Virus record (IMG/VR): IMGVR_UViG_3300043448_000779
Location: 1 to 36,283 of that record
DNA: 36,283 nucleotides
Strand: one strand, 5' to 3'
Source of the DNA: a virus
The notes beneath the pieces are model-generated. The model saw only the letters and a program-made list of their open reading frames with translations. It was not told the origin of the DNA and made no database searches. Shown in pieces: positions 7,992 through 17,376 of the stretch (position 1 is the stretch's first letter; the number at the start of each line of letters is the position of its first letter). The translations under genes were made by a program, and so were the position numbers.

Positions 7992-9692
7992 TTAATAATT
8001 TCCTCCATCTAGAGTTGCAGTCCAAGTGGGTCTGTTAGTATATATGATATTAGTTGAACTTGGAACTATAGAAAGATTTTGAATTTGCCCGTTATTACCC
8101 TCTCTTCTTAGATTGTTGGAAGTATTAAATGTTCCTTCAACCCCAATAAGACTTACAGAAGAGAGTGTGCCACCAGTTTCAACAATTCCATAAGCATTTG
8201 AACTATCTTGTTTAATAAAATCTCCTGTATTAACTACAATTGAACTTGGTAAGGTTAAAACAACTTTTGTAATAGCAACTAAAACTTGTTTAGAAGTTAT
8301 AGTTGAAGACGAAGGATTATTAGTAGAAGTTTGAAGTCCATCTACATCAAAATAAACAACACCATGCGTGTTAAAATCTCCAGATTGATAGTAGATACCT
8401 TTAATGTCTAGGTATCCTCTAGTTCCAGTAACAACGCTATTTGTGATTGTGGCATCTGGAATATAAGTCCAAGATCTTGGTGTAGCAGCACTCCCTACAT
8501 TTGTACCATCAATATATCCGAAAAATCCTGTTTTATTATTTAAAAGTCCACTGCTAGTGTTATAATTAAATCCAATACCACGATCAGTATTTGTATCATA
8601 AGCGTGAGTAACAGTTAATTGTGTGGTTGTTGATATTCCAGAAATAACTGCTTGAGATAAAGTAATAATCTTATTTGGAGAGTCTACAGAGGTAACAGTA
8701 CCTACACCTGAAGGAGATAAAGATGTGCTTCCACTAATTACATCGTCTGTATTAATACCAACAACTGAATCTAATCTGATTGTTGAAACACCAGTTATAA
8801 CTGGTGTCATAACCGTTCTCTTGCTTGTTACGTCACCAAGAATTATAATGGGATCATTTACGTCTACCGTGCTTGAATTAATTGATGTTGTATTTCCATC
8901 TACCTGAAGATTTCCTTTTATAATTACTGTACCTTCGTTACTCAATCCATCTGGATATGGATCTATGTAAATTTCAGTTGTTCCGGGTAAAGTAGATATT
9001 ACATTATTTTCTATCTTAATGTCGTCAAAGGTTGAAATTCCAGAAACACCTATAGAACCACCGACAAAAAGATTTTTTTCAATTCCAACCCCACCTTCAA
9101 CTACGAGAGCACCAGTATCTTTATTGTCCGATTGTGTTGTATCACCAATTTTAATTGCTACACCATTTTCAAAATACCAGTCTGCACCTTCAATTTCAAA
9201 CCTGTCATCAGTTGTTTCATCATAACGCATTGCTACGTTTTTATCATCACCAAAATTTAAATAAGTATCATCTGGAATAATTACACTACCAATTCCGGCA
9301 GGATCTAAAATAATATTGCCGTTAATGTTGGTAGAAGATAAAGTATTAGAATCTAATCTAAGGTTATCTACGTTCCACTGATCTACTTTCAGTGATGTTG
9401 TACTATCACTTGTGTTTGTCGCTGGAGCAAGAACTGCTACAACTCCATTATCAAAATTTCTTGAATTAGTTACTCCAGCAATTGCTCCTGGAGCATGTTC
9501 CATCATCGAGGTGTAATAATATCCACCAACTGGAATTACATTTAAACCATCATCTGCGATGTAAATTCTATCTCTATACCCAACACTTCCGGAATAACTT
9601 CCAATACCAGTTATGTAAGCAAGTTCACCCCAACTTAAAGATGTAGGTAGAGCGGTCCCTGTAGACCTTTTAATCTTAATTATACTTGCCAT
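7992..9692 (-). CDS. Fibre protein at the wac (neck whisker) position (566 aa)
   Basis: A fibre-type virion protein. The N terminus ASIIKIKRSTGTALPTSLSW followed by GELAY (2-26) is the start seen on many phage tail fibres. Residues about 192-215 carry the fibre repeat TGALVVEGGVGIEKNLFVGG, preceded by a short strand-turn segment (NINGNIILDPAGIGSVIIPD). The C-terminal half is Ser/Thr/Gly-rich beta structure. It stands between the peripheral baseplate genes and gp13, exactly where T4 has wac (fibritin), so a whisker or side fibre is the likely role; T4 fibritin is 487 aa but is mostly coiled coil, which this is not. The last codons contain the ribosome binding site of the 56-aa gene. Host-receptor contact is possible but not shown by sequence. 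Confidence 0.82.
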   Translation of the reverse strand: MASIIKIKRSTGTALPTSLSWGELAYITGIGSYSGSVGYRDRIYIADDGLNVIPVGGYYYTSMMEHAPGAIAGVTNSRNFDNGVVAVLAPATNTSDSTTSLKVDQWNVDNLRLDSNTLSSTNINGNIILDPAGIGSVIIPDDTYLNFGDDKNVAMRYDETTDDRFEIEGADWYFENGVAIKIGDTTQSDNKDTGALVVEGGVGIEKNLFVGGSIGVSGISTFDDIKIENNVISTLPGTTEIYIDPYPDGLSNEGTVIIKGNLQVDGNTTSINSSTVDVNDPIIILGDVTSKRTVMTPVITGVSTIRLDSVVGINTDDVISGSTSLSPSGVGTVTSVDSPNKIITLSQAVISGISTTTQLTVTHAYDTNTDRGIGFNYNTSSGLLNNKTGFFGYIDGTNVGSAATPRSWTYIPDATITNSVVTGTRGYLDIKGIYYQSGDFNTHGVVYFDVDGLQTSTNNPSSSTITSKQVLVAITKVVLTLPSSIVVNTGDFIKQDSSNAYGIVETGGTLSSVSLIGVEGTFNTSNNLRREGNNGQIQNLSIVPSSTNIIYTNRPTWTATLDGGNY

Positions 9693-9695
9693 ATC

Positions 9696-9923
9696 TTAGA
9701 AAGTTCCCCCCTCAACAACTAAGTTTTGAGTGTTAGTGGGGGTCAACTGTAGAGTCGCTGTCCACTTTTGAGTAGAACTGTTATACACCAAAACCATACC
9801 ATTTTGTAAGTTCGAAGCATCTACATCTGTAAGTTCACTTAAAGCAAGACTGCCTGCACCCGCTAGTGATGAAAGAACTTTAATGGCGTTTTGTTGGCCT
9901 ACTCTGACCTTTATTTCCGACAT
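9696..9923 (-). CDS. Small fibre-related virion protein (75 aa)
   Basis: A 75-aa protein starting MSEIKVRVGQQNAIKVLSSL, a cyanophage-typical N terminus also found at the head of longer fibre proteins. Residues 29-60 (LSELTDVDASNLQNGMVLVY) are the tail-fibre attachment-like stretch in which a short beta domain repeats 'DxDxSxLxxGxxLVYN'. The end, NLVVEGGTF, echoes the GALVVEGG repeat of the fibre gene next door. It could be a split-off N-terminal adaptor of a fibre or a short fibre itself. A late promoter (TATAAATA) lies 27 bases upstream and there is no Shine-Dalgarno. It stops 3 bases before the fibre ATG, so the two are probably made together. Confidence 0.78.
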   Translation of the reverse strand: MSEIKVRVGQQNAIKVLSSLAGAGSLALSELTDVDASNLQNGMVLVYNSSTQKWTATLQLTPTNTQNLVVEGGTF

Positions 9924-9949
9924 CTAAGTATGAACCAGGTTCTAAAATG

Positions 9950-9957
9950 TATTTATA
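9950..9957 (-). promoter_or_regulatory. T4-type late promoter TATAAATA
   Basis: The minus strand reads TATAAATA, the exact T4 late promoter element recognised by the gp55/gp33 sigma-like complex. It lies 27 bases before the ATG of the 75-aa gene and overlaps the last codon and stop of the 59-aa gene. It would start a transcript for the 75-aa protein, fibre and neck genes. Confidence 0.82.
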
Positions 9958-10132
9958 CTGGCTTCGAATCGAAGTTGGCCAAAACTTCTTGCTGTTTCAA
10001 GTATAACTTATAATAAGATTTTGCAATATTACGCAAATCTTCAACATTATCAATTTTGTCTATTTCCGATGAATATTTAAAATATTCAAAATTCTTACTC
10101 AAATTTTCAAGTTCAATTTTATCTGGATCCAT
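9953..10132 (-). CDS. Small acidic/basic helical protein (59 aa), cyanophage type
   Basis: A 59-aa reading frame starting MDPDKIELENLSKNFEYFKY and ending LANFDSKPV. It is predicted to be largely helical, with a conserved-looking SKNFEY...EIDKIDNVEDLRNIAKSYYKLYLK core that I associate with a recurrent small cyanophage protein. Its ATG lies inside the end of the 66-aa gene (14-base overlap), which suggests coupled translation, and an AAAGGAG motif lies about 9 bases upstream. Its stop lies within the late promoter of the next gene. Function unknown; its place between baseplate and fibre genes suggests a chaperone or minor structural role, which is only inference. Confidence 0.75.
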   Translation of the reverse strand: MDPDKIELENLSKNFEYFKYSSEIDKIDNVEDLRNIAKSYYKLYLKQQEVLANFDSKPV

Positions 10133-10319
10133 TTAAAAACTCCTTTAATAAAGTTTTAATTTCATCAATGTCTGACTTAATTTGATCTATTTCTTCTCTT
10201 TGTTTTTTTCTATCCTCCTTCATTCTAATATATTGAGAATATGCGAATGTATCACAATTAACAATTGCTCCAGTATTTTCATCTCTAAAAAGATTTTTAT
10301 GCCCTTCAACTGGTATCAT
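10119..10319 (-). CDS. Small conserved cyanophage protein (66 aa)
   Basis: A 66-aa protein, MIPVEGHKNLFRDENTGAIV at the start, then NCDTFAYSQYIRMKEDRK and a basic-acidic coiled coil (about 33-62, QREEIDQIKSDIDEIKTLLKEF). The first half, with GHKNLFRDENTGAIVN, is a cyanophage-typical motif for a small baseplate-associated gene. The coiled coil suggests a trimer or dimer. The ATG overlaps the stop of the 2,351-aa gene (TAATG), so its supply is tied to that protein, and it overlaps the following gene by 14 bases. The role is unknown; assembly chaperone or linker are the simplest guesses. Confidence 0.78.
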   Translation of the reverse strand: MIPVEGHKNLFRDENTGAIVNCDTFAYSQYIRMKEDRKKQREEIDQIKSDIDEIKTLLKEFLNGSR

Positions 10320-13300
10320 TATGCTAATGCAATAACTCTCAAATCTTTGAATCTTACTGGTTTTGCTTCATTAGTTGAAGACATCACTATTTTAATAACA
10401 AAACCTGTAAATTGATCAAGATTATCTGCTGTAAATTGATACTCTAGGAATTCGTCATCATTACTTGGTCTTACGTAAGCATCAGGTCTTCCACTATTTT
10501 TAGAAGAATCGATAACTACATCGCCATAACCATCTCCATCAGTATCTCTTAAATTATCATATCCTGGGAATAAATCGTAAGTTTGACTGATTTCACTAGA
10601 ATCTGATTTAAACAGATGATATAGAACTCTAAAGTCAGCTTCGGATGCTCTATAGGCAGAAACTAAAACTTTCAGTGAAGATGCTGGTTGTTTTAGATCG
10701 ATTTTCTTAGAAATATATACAGAAGCATGAGGATCTCCCTCTAAAAGATTTGCTCTTGCATCAGTAACATAATCTGAAATAGGATTATTTACCCTACTTC
10801 TTCCAAGAACAACGCTTGCATTTTTGAGATTAATTGCTGGAGATAGATTTGAATCTCCACCGTTGTTCATATTTACTTTTAATGTAAAAGATTTTTGTGA
10901 GGACAATCTTGCAGATTCATTTTTCTCAGAACACATCAATCTTGGAGAATCAAGAACATTTTCTTCATTAAGAGTTATATTTTGTGGTTCTTTTGATATA
11001 AAGGAAACTTCAGAACCACCAGCACTTGTTCCAGATACTGTATCAATAGTTGAATTTACTGTAGTACCCTCACCTGGAGTAAAGATACTAAATTGTGGTC
11101 TAATAATATTAAATTGATAGTTCTGAGAAGCAGAGGCATCAGTTCCTCCAGAAATTTTTTCTTCAGTAAACGAAAGTAGTGATGATCCACTGCTTCTGCC
11201 ACTTCTATCAACTTCTAGATGATAAACATCAAAATCTCTGATACTCTTCAGTGCTTGTGTACTAGGTAAAGTATGAGTTGTATTAATTCTTGTCAAGGAC
11301 ACTCCGTTTAATTCATACTTATAGGCAAGATCATTTAGATAGTGTGGAGTTATAGTGGTTCCCTCAGCACCTCTGGTGCTGATTCCGAGTGATCCAACAT
11401 TGATCCCATCATAATACATAATTTCATTATCAACTTTAATATATCCTTTAGAAGTGCTTATTCCTTCGAAAGTTGTAAAGTATGATGTGTTAGCAACAGA
11501 AATTGTGCTGTCACTTATACCCATATTTGCTGTTATTCTAATTGGAGCAGTTGATGGGCTCACATTTTTAAGTTCAACAACGTTGTTGTCAGCTTGCATA
11601 CCATGATTTGGATGATATACTCTAACAACATTTCCAGAGTACAAGTTATTATAAACGCTAGAAGAACCTCTAATGTCAGTGTTTGCAGTTGCTACAGCAG
11701 TTGAAGAATCATAATAAATTAAATCTTCGCCGCTAGTAAAGGATTCACCCTGAACACCAGTTAAGTAAAGTGTATCGATACCGTCGATTGTTCTTACAGT
11801 GAGTTGTGCTCCAGAACCTCTAACAACGTTGCTAGTTGTTATTCCTAATACATCACCAACAACATAACCATTTCCTGTGGAACCGACACTTAAAGTGCTT
11901 ACTTGACCATTGCTGAAAACAATTGTTGCTGTTGCTCCACTACCATTACCAGTAATGTTGTATAGTGAAACTCCACTAAAGGTTCCATCAGAATATCCAG
12001 CTCCAACATTTGTAGTGCTAATCCCACTTCCAGCACTGTTTAATCTGGATCCAATATTTTCAATATATCCATAGCTTCCTGGAGCAGAAACTGATCCATG
12101 ACTTATTTTTTTACCAACTGTCAATATCGATGACATTGTTGTGGTTGTTGTTATACCAACTTTTAATTTTCTTGGATAAGAAGTAATTGGATTTTCAATT
12201 AGTTTTTGAATAATATTTTCACCTGCTCGTAAAGGTGGATTGTAGAATACAACATCTCCAGAAGTGGATGTGAAGTTACACTTATATAACTTAAATTTCA
12301 GATCTTGGAATTGATTTGCTGTCCAAATACTTCCATTTTGAGATCTAAACAAACTACCGCCAAGATACTGTCTTGCATAAACAACGCTTTCAGCAGAAGG
12401 TAATGTGCTTGTGTTTATACTCTTCTTGCCCATCGTAGCAATCCAAAGAGTATAATTATCACTACTTGGTGCTAAGAATACTAAAGCGTACTCATTTTTT
12501 GGTTCTAGATAAATTGGCGATGGGAAAGTAATTCTGGTTGGAACAGAAGCATCAGATGTAACTGTAATATCAGAAGGTTCTAAAGTTACAGTTGCAAATT
12601 CATTTACAAGATTCAATGTTGGAGTTCCAAGTTCAACGGTTCTTACTTGTACCTGTAGTTTTTCAACTTCATCTTTTGAACCAAAATAAACATCTACAGA
12701 GCTAAGATACGCTCCAGTTTCATCTACTGTAAATGATTGTGCAAGTGGATCATATCTTTCTACAGTTGTTACGACTGTTGTTTCAGTCCTAATTGTTCCT
12801 CTTGTCTGATAAACAGTTTCTGCGTTAGAAGAAAGACGTAAATCTCCTGGTAAAGATGGAACACTTGAAGGATTTGCAGTAATTTTAAATACTCTATCAC
12901 CTGTTCTAACTCTAACCAAAGGAGGTGGAGTTACATTAGGATCTCTAATGAAGAATGTTCCTAGAATATCTCCAAAAGTATCAGATATTAGACGAATATT
13001 GGAAACTGTAGCAACTGCTCCACTTGTTTTTCCTACCAGTTTAACTCCAATTTCAATATATCCACCATATTTTCCTACCGATTCTTCCGCTAAAGAGAAA
13101 GTATCAACGTTTAAGATTGTCGATGAAGCAGAATATGCAGTTGGAAGAGAAATAGTTCTATTGTATGGGTTGGCGTTGTATGTTTTTGTAGGACTTGAAT
13201 AGTTTCCTGATTTATGATCTGGTCTTGCTGTTCTGAAAGTAATTGTTTTAAGACCAGCAACATATCCCTCAACATCTTCACCAACATTAAATGATCCAGA

Positions 13301-16300
13301 AATCATCGATATTTCAATTAGTTTTGGAACATAGTCAATTGAACTAATGCTATCCAAAGAAATATAATGTTGTGTTAATGGTTTTAATCCTTGACCATAG
13401 AATTGAACATTTCTAGATCTTGCGTATGGATCTTCTTGGAAGGTATTTGTAACCGTTGCGGTTTGCTCTCTTCTAGAACCATGAGGAGTTGCAATGCGTC
13501 TTGTACCTCCGTCAATTCTAATTCTGATTACTCTCTCCCATTCATCAGATTTTGGATTGAGAGAAACTAATCCAACATATTCAATTACGTTAAAGGGATT
13601 AACATTTTCAACTTCGGTAGCTATTGGTTGTTCTAACCAACCAACTTCATTGTAGTTTAAAGTAATCAGTTCTCCAGTTTTACGTACATTTGAGTCAAGT
13701 AAGGTTAGATTCTGAGAATAGTCTGAAGTATCAGCATTAAAGTTTGGAGATAATGCAATTCTTGGTTTTACTGACCAATAATCAACTGTACTAGAAAGTT
13801 CGCTATTTTGAACATCACATTTTAAATCTGTGTTTGTTATATCTAATAAGTCTGTATTTTTAAAGTCGTCTGCAAAAAATCCAGATTTAAATCTTGTTAA
13901 ACCAAGATCATCTTGTACTTGTAAAGTTTTAGTGTCTAATTCTAATAAAGATAAAGAAGTTGTAATTTCCAGATTTTCAATTCTATCCTCCAATTTACCA
14001 ATATCTCTCATTGTATAGCGTCTATTATCAACTAATACAATTTTTGCATCATCTGGATTGTACAGGTATGCTGGAAGAGTAATGGTTGCAATATCCATCG
14101 TCTCTTCAACATTTAGAGGAACTTTTGGATCAACAGAAGATACTCCTTTAATAACTGTAAATTGTCCAAATTTATTTAAAACTACTCTGTCAATTCTTGG
14201 TAAGTAGTAACTATATCCAAGTAGTGAACTTTCATCTGGAGATACTATTTGGGAATTTTGTAGCGTCGTAAATACTCTGCTTGAAAAATCAAACGGAGAG
14301 TTTGTTGTGGACGTAAATCTTTGAACTCTTGGTCTAAAATCAAGTGTATCTGAAGATCTCAATCCATTTGATAAAATAGGAACATCGGAAGCAAATCTAT
14401 CATAGTCATACGAATTGACAGTTATGATATCACCAAGATCACTTGATGGTATTTCATAATAATTGAATATTACTAATAATTGCTTTGTTGGTGGATTGGC
14501 ATCAGTCTGTCTTACTATCTTAGAGTAGTCATAGTATTGATCCTTTTGCCCTTTATCCAACTTATAATTGGTCGTGATGTCAAGGTAACTTCCTGCGGTA
14601 ATTGTTTGTATGTTAGAAGTAATTTTTGATTCTTCAAAAATTACATTTTCTCCAACTATGAATCTTTTTGAATTTAGATAAACAATCTCAACTTCTGTTG
14701 AAGAAGATCTGGTAACTAACTGTGCTATAGATCCGCTGGTAGATCCTACAATTTTTTCACCTAGAATTGATGCAGTATCAAGGTTTAATCCAGAAACAAA
14801 TGTTAATTTATCTAAAGTTGGTGCTGAAGTGTCTAAAGATTCGTAAACTGCAATAACATTGACAACATCTGGTAAGTTGAGAGAAATTTCCTTATCTTCA
14901 ACTCTCAGACCATAAGCACTACTGGTAGACAATCCACTTATGGTTGTTGAAATACCAGATATTGTTTTATTAACTGTTACTTTTTCACTTCTTACTAAAT
15001 TCTTAGTTCTATTTTTAATTACTTGCTTTCTTACTGTTACATTAACTGTTACATTATTAGTTTGACTTGGAGTTAATCCAGAAAATACAACTTGTTGACC
15101 ATCGTTTGAAATCGTGACCTGATCAGATCTTAATTGTTGAATTGTTCCATCAATATAAAACACTGAATACCTTTCAGCATCAAAAGCTTCAAAATAACCA
15201 GTTGTTACATTAGTATCTGTAATATTAATAGTTAAAGATCCAACAGAATTTGTGCTTCTTTCTCTAACTTGTGTTGTGATTACTAAATTGGATCCAGAAA
15301 GATCAACTGAAGAAATATTTCTTGCATTCAAAGGTGTATACAACGAAGCATTTTCAGAATTTTTAATATCAGGAATACCTATGGTAAAAGTAGCTTCCGT
15401 TGTGGTTATTCCTGTAGTTGGAAGTGCTCCATCGCAAATATTAGCAATTGTTGGAACAGATGCCAACTGCATGGTTCTACCATCAGAAGAAACTGAAACA
15501 ACTCTGTTAAAAGTTTCTGTGACAAATCCCACTCTTTGATATCTAATGATTGCATCACTTCTAATTCCAGTAAAAACTTTACCTGGACAAGTTGCTATTC
15601 CGGCAGAGTTAATTGACAGTCTATCAGTAACTGTAAAGTTATTTGGAGTAAACTTATAAAGAACCGTATCGGCAACAAAATCTGTCTTTAATCCGGAAGA
15701 TATTGCTGTAGAATCTTGATAAACTGATTTGATATCTTGAACATTATATGCTTTAATAGACCTAATTACTCTACGAAGAACAGGGGACTCATTGATAATT
15801 ACACTTTCACCTTGAATGAAAGTTCCTGATGTTTGAGATAACTTAATTACTGTGCTACCAGCAGCAGCGTCTACAACGTATCCAGATGCTCCGCTACTGG
15901 CACCACGAATAAACGAGGTTGCTGAGCACTCGGCAGAGGTTAGCGACTGATTGAGAGTCAATTCAGTGTAGGTTTGAACGTCAAATAAGTATAAATCCCA
16001 CTCAGTTGAAGCGTTACTGTAAGTTGCGTCAGTCAAAGAGAAAGAGTATATTCTTGCTTTTCCAATTGAGGTTCCAGTTCCAGCTACAGTAGAATTTTTT
16101 CTTTGATTGTATAAATCAACTGTGTTAAGTGCAGAGTTGATTCCAACAAATGGTGTTCCACTGACATTATTAACTCTTAAGAGATTTCCCATCTCAAAAG
16201 GAACTAAAGACGTAGGAACAGATTGAGTATCTCTTGGTTTTTCTATATCAATAATAGTGCTACCAGCATAATCATAATCAAATCCACGAACGTAAGCCGT

Positions 16301-17374
16301 TCCTGGAGAAATTTTTACGCACATTAAATTATCAGATGGAGTATTACCCTGATCTGTTTTTTCTGATGGTAAATATATGCCTTCGTTTGAAATTCTATCG
16401 TTAAGAGAATTTAGAACATCTACTGCAAAAGGAGTTACGGCATAATTTCCAGATTCATCATAAGTTCTTTTTGCAAAATAATCTTTAATAATAGAATAAG
16501 TTGATTTATCTTGAAGTTTTCTTATTTCTCCATTTTTAATTCTGATTAATTCTATAAAGTCTTTATCATCTAGATCGTCTATATCTTTTTTAGATAAAAT
16601 AGCACTTATTTTAAATCTATCCGCCCCTGGAGAAGCATAATTAGAAAATCCACGAGCATTATCATTTAAACTATCATCATCGTCTGAGGTTACTAACTCT
16701 TCAAAAATACTCAGACCAACTCTATATGAACCATTATTTGCATATGGATCTAGGATTACTGTTGAAACGCCAACATTTACAAAACATCCTCTCATAAAGT
16801 AAATGCCTTGGTTCATTCCAACTGCAGAACCAATAGCATTTGGATTATTTCCAAGAACAGTCGCAACAGTATCTCCAGAATTGATTACTGTAGCACCATT
16901 ATTATAAGTGATATTTTCGTTTATGACTAAATTTTCATCTTCCAAAAAGGTTGTTCTTTGAAAATCAGTACCGGAAGAAACGTATTTGATATAAAGAGTA
17001 ATATTCTCAACATCATCTTGAGGTGGTATGCTATAATTATTAACAACGGCAACAACACCTGAAGTTTGACCCTCTAAACGCTTCCCAAGTAATTCATCTA
17101 AGTATAAAGTTACATCTATTCCTAAATGTGTCTCTTGAATTTTTAAAGAAAAATACTCACTATCGTATGTAACAGATCCAGGGATAACCATAGATCCTTC
17201 TTTAAAAATATGACTACCAAAAGACTCTATCTGATTCTGAAGTATTGACTGGAGTGTTGTTAATTCTCTTGCTTGAACAGGATATCCAGGTTTAAACAGA
17301 ACTTTATAAAAGTTCTTATCTGCATCAAAATCATCAAAGTAAGGACTGATATTTAAGTCTGTTTTTTGGGACAT
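10319..17374 (-). CDS. Giant DUF4815-type baseplate/tail-fibre virion protein (2,351 aa)
   Basis: A 2,351-aa virion protein at the place of T4 genes 9-12, probably in the outer baseplate or fibre network. The N terminus (TDLNISPYFDDFDADKNFYK, then VLFKPGYPVQARELTTLQSILQNQIE) is the DUF4815-type start that I know from marine T4-like phages. Much of the body is Ser/Thr/Gly/Asn-rich beta structure with small modules: GexvxGxxSG blocks (near residues 100 and several later), a GxGY pair (around 1790-1850), and a DNEIMYY module at about 1981. A DTDGDGYGD motif near residue 2275, typical of calcium-binding loops, lies close to the C terminus, which ends in VRFKDLRVIALA. It starts two bases after the gp8 stop. 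No exact counterpart in T4 is clear; the name rests on the N-terminal family and synteny. Confidence 0.85.
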   Translation of the reverse strand: MSQKTDLNISPYFDDFDADKNFYKVLFKPGYPVQARELTTLQSILQNQIESFGSHIFKEGSMVIPGSVTYDSEYFSLKIQETHLGIDVTLYLDELLGKRLEGQTSGVVAVVNNYSIPPQDDVENITLYIKYVSSGTDFQRTTFLEDENLVINENITYNNGATVINSGDTVATVLGNNPNAIGSAVGMNQGIYFMRGCFVNVGVSTVILDPYANNGSYRVGLSIFEELVTSDDDDSLNDNARGFSNYASPGADRFKISAILSKKDIDDLDDKDFIELIRIKNGEIRKLQDKSTYSIIKDYFAKRTYDESGNYAVTPFAVDVLNSLNDRISNEGIYLPSEKTDQGNTPSDNLMCVKISPGTAYVRGFDYDYAGSTIIDIEKPRDTQSVPTSLVPFEMGNLLRVNNVSGTPFVGINSALNTVDLYNQRKNSTVAGTGTSIGKARIYSFSLTDATYSNASTEWDLYLFDVQTYTELTLNQSLTSAECSATSFIRGASSGASGYVVDAAAGSTVIKLSQTSGTFIQGESVIINESPVLRRVIRSIKAYNVQDIKSVYQDSTAISSGLKTDFVADTVLYKFTPNNFTVTDRLSINSAGIATCPGKVFTGIRSDAIIRYQRVGFVTETFNRVVSVSSDGRTMQLASVPTIANICDGALPTTGITTTEATFTIGIPDIKNSENASLYTPLNARNISSVDLSGSNLVITTQVRERSTNSVGSLTINITDTNVTTGYFEAFDAERYSVFYIDGTIQQLRSDQVTISNDGQQVVFSGLTPSQTNNVTVNVTVRKQVIKNRTKNLVRSEKVTVNKTISGISTTISGLSTSSAYGLRVEDKEISLNLPDVVNVIAVYESLDTSAPTLDKLTFVSGLNLDTASILGEKIVGSTSGSIAQLVTRSSSTEVEIVYLNSKRFIVGENVIFEESKITSNIQTITAGSYLDITTNYKLDKGQKDQYYDYSKIVRQTDANPPTKQLLVIFNYYEIPSSDLGDIITVNSYDYDRFASDVPILSNGLRSSDTLDFRPRVQRFTSTTNSPFDFSSRVFTTLQNSQIVSPDESSLLGYSYYLPRIDRVVLNKFGQFTVIKGVSSVDPKVPLNVEETMDIATITLPAYLYNPDDAKIVLVDNRRYTMRDIGKLEDRIENLEITTSLSLLELDTKTLQVQDDLGLTRFKSGFFADDFKNTDLLDITNTDLKCDVQNSELSSTVDYWSVKPRIALSPNFNADTSDYSQNLTLLDSNVRKTGELITLNYNEVGWLEQPIATEVENVNPFNVIEYVGLVSLNPKSDEWERVIRIRIDGGTRRIATPHGSRREQTATVTNTFQEDPYARSRNVQFYGQGLKPLTQHYISLDSISSIDYVPKLIEISMISGSFNVGEDVEGYVAGLKTITFRTARPDHKSGNYSSPTKTYNANPYNRTISLPTAYSASSTILNVDTFSLAEESVGKYGGYIEIGVKLVGKTSGAVATVSNIRLISDTFGDILGTFFIRDPNVTPPPLVRVRTGDRVFKITANPSSVPSLPGDLRLSSNAETVYQTRGTIRTETTVVTTVERYDPLAQSFTVDETGAYLSSVDVYFGSKDEVEKLQVQVRTVELGTPTLNLVNEFATVTLEPSDITVTSDASVPTRITFPSPIYLEPKNEYALVFLAPSSDNYTLWIATMGKKSINTSTLPSAESVVYARQYLGGSLFRSQNGSIWTANQFQDLKFKLYKCNFTSTSGDVVFYNPPLRAGENIIQKLIENPITSYPRKLKVGITTTTTMSSILTVGKKISHGSVSAPGSYGYIENIGSRLNSAGSGISTTNVGAGYSDGTFSGVSLYNITGNGSGATATIVFSNGQVSTLSVGSTGNGYVVGDVLGITTSNVVRGSGAQLTVRTIDGIDTLYLTGVQGESFTSGEDLIYYDSSTAVATANTDIRGSSSVYNNLYSGNVVRVYHPNHGMQADNNVVELKNVSPSTAPIRITANMGISDSTISVANTSYFTTFEGISTSKGYIKVDNEIMYYDGINVGSLGISTRGAEGTTITPHYLNDLAYKYELNGVSLTRINTTHTLPSTQALKSIRDFDVYHLEVDRSGRSSGSSLLSFTEEKISGGTDASASQNYQFNIIRPQFSIFTPGEGTTVNSTIDTVSGTSAGGSEVSFISKEPQNITLNEENVLDSPRLMCSEKNESARLSSQKSFTLKVNMNNGGDSNLSPAINLKNASVVLGRSRVNNPISDYVTDARANLLEGDPHASVYISKKIDLKQPASSLKVLVSAYRASEADFRVLYHLFKSDSSEISQTYDLFPGYDNLRDTDGDGYGDVVIDSSKNSGRPDAYVRPSNDDEFLEYQFTADNLDQFTGFVIKIVMSSTNEAKPVRFKDLRVIALA

Positions 17375-17376
17375 CT

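Noticed and set aside
7991-8008. Earlier ATG for the 56-aa gene
   Set aside because: The bases after this ATG form the Shine-Dalgarno for the ATG at 7990.
10824-11117. Plus-strand open frame of 97 residues inside the 2,351-aa gene
   Set aside because: Opposite to a firmly supported gene, no start signals; the same applies to the other plus-strand frames within gp7, gp6, gp15 and the fibre.
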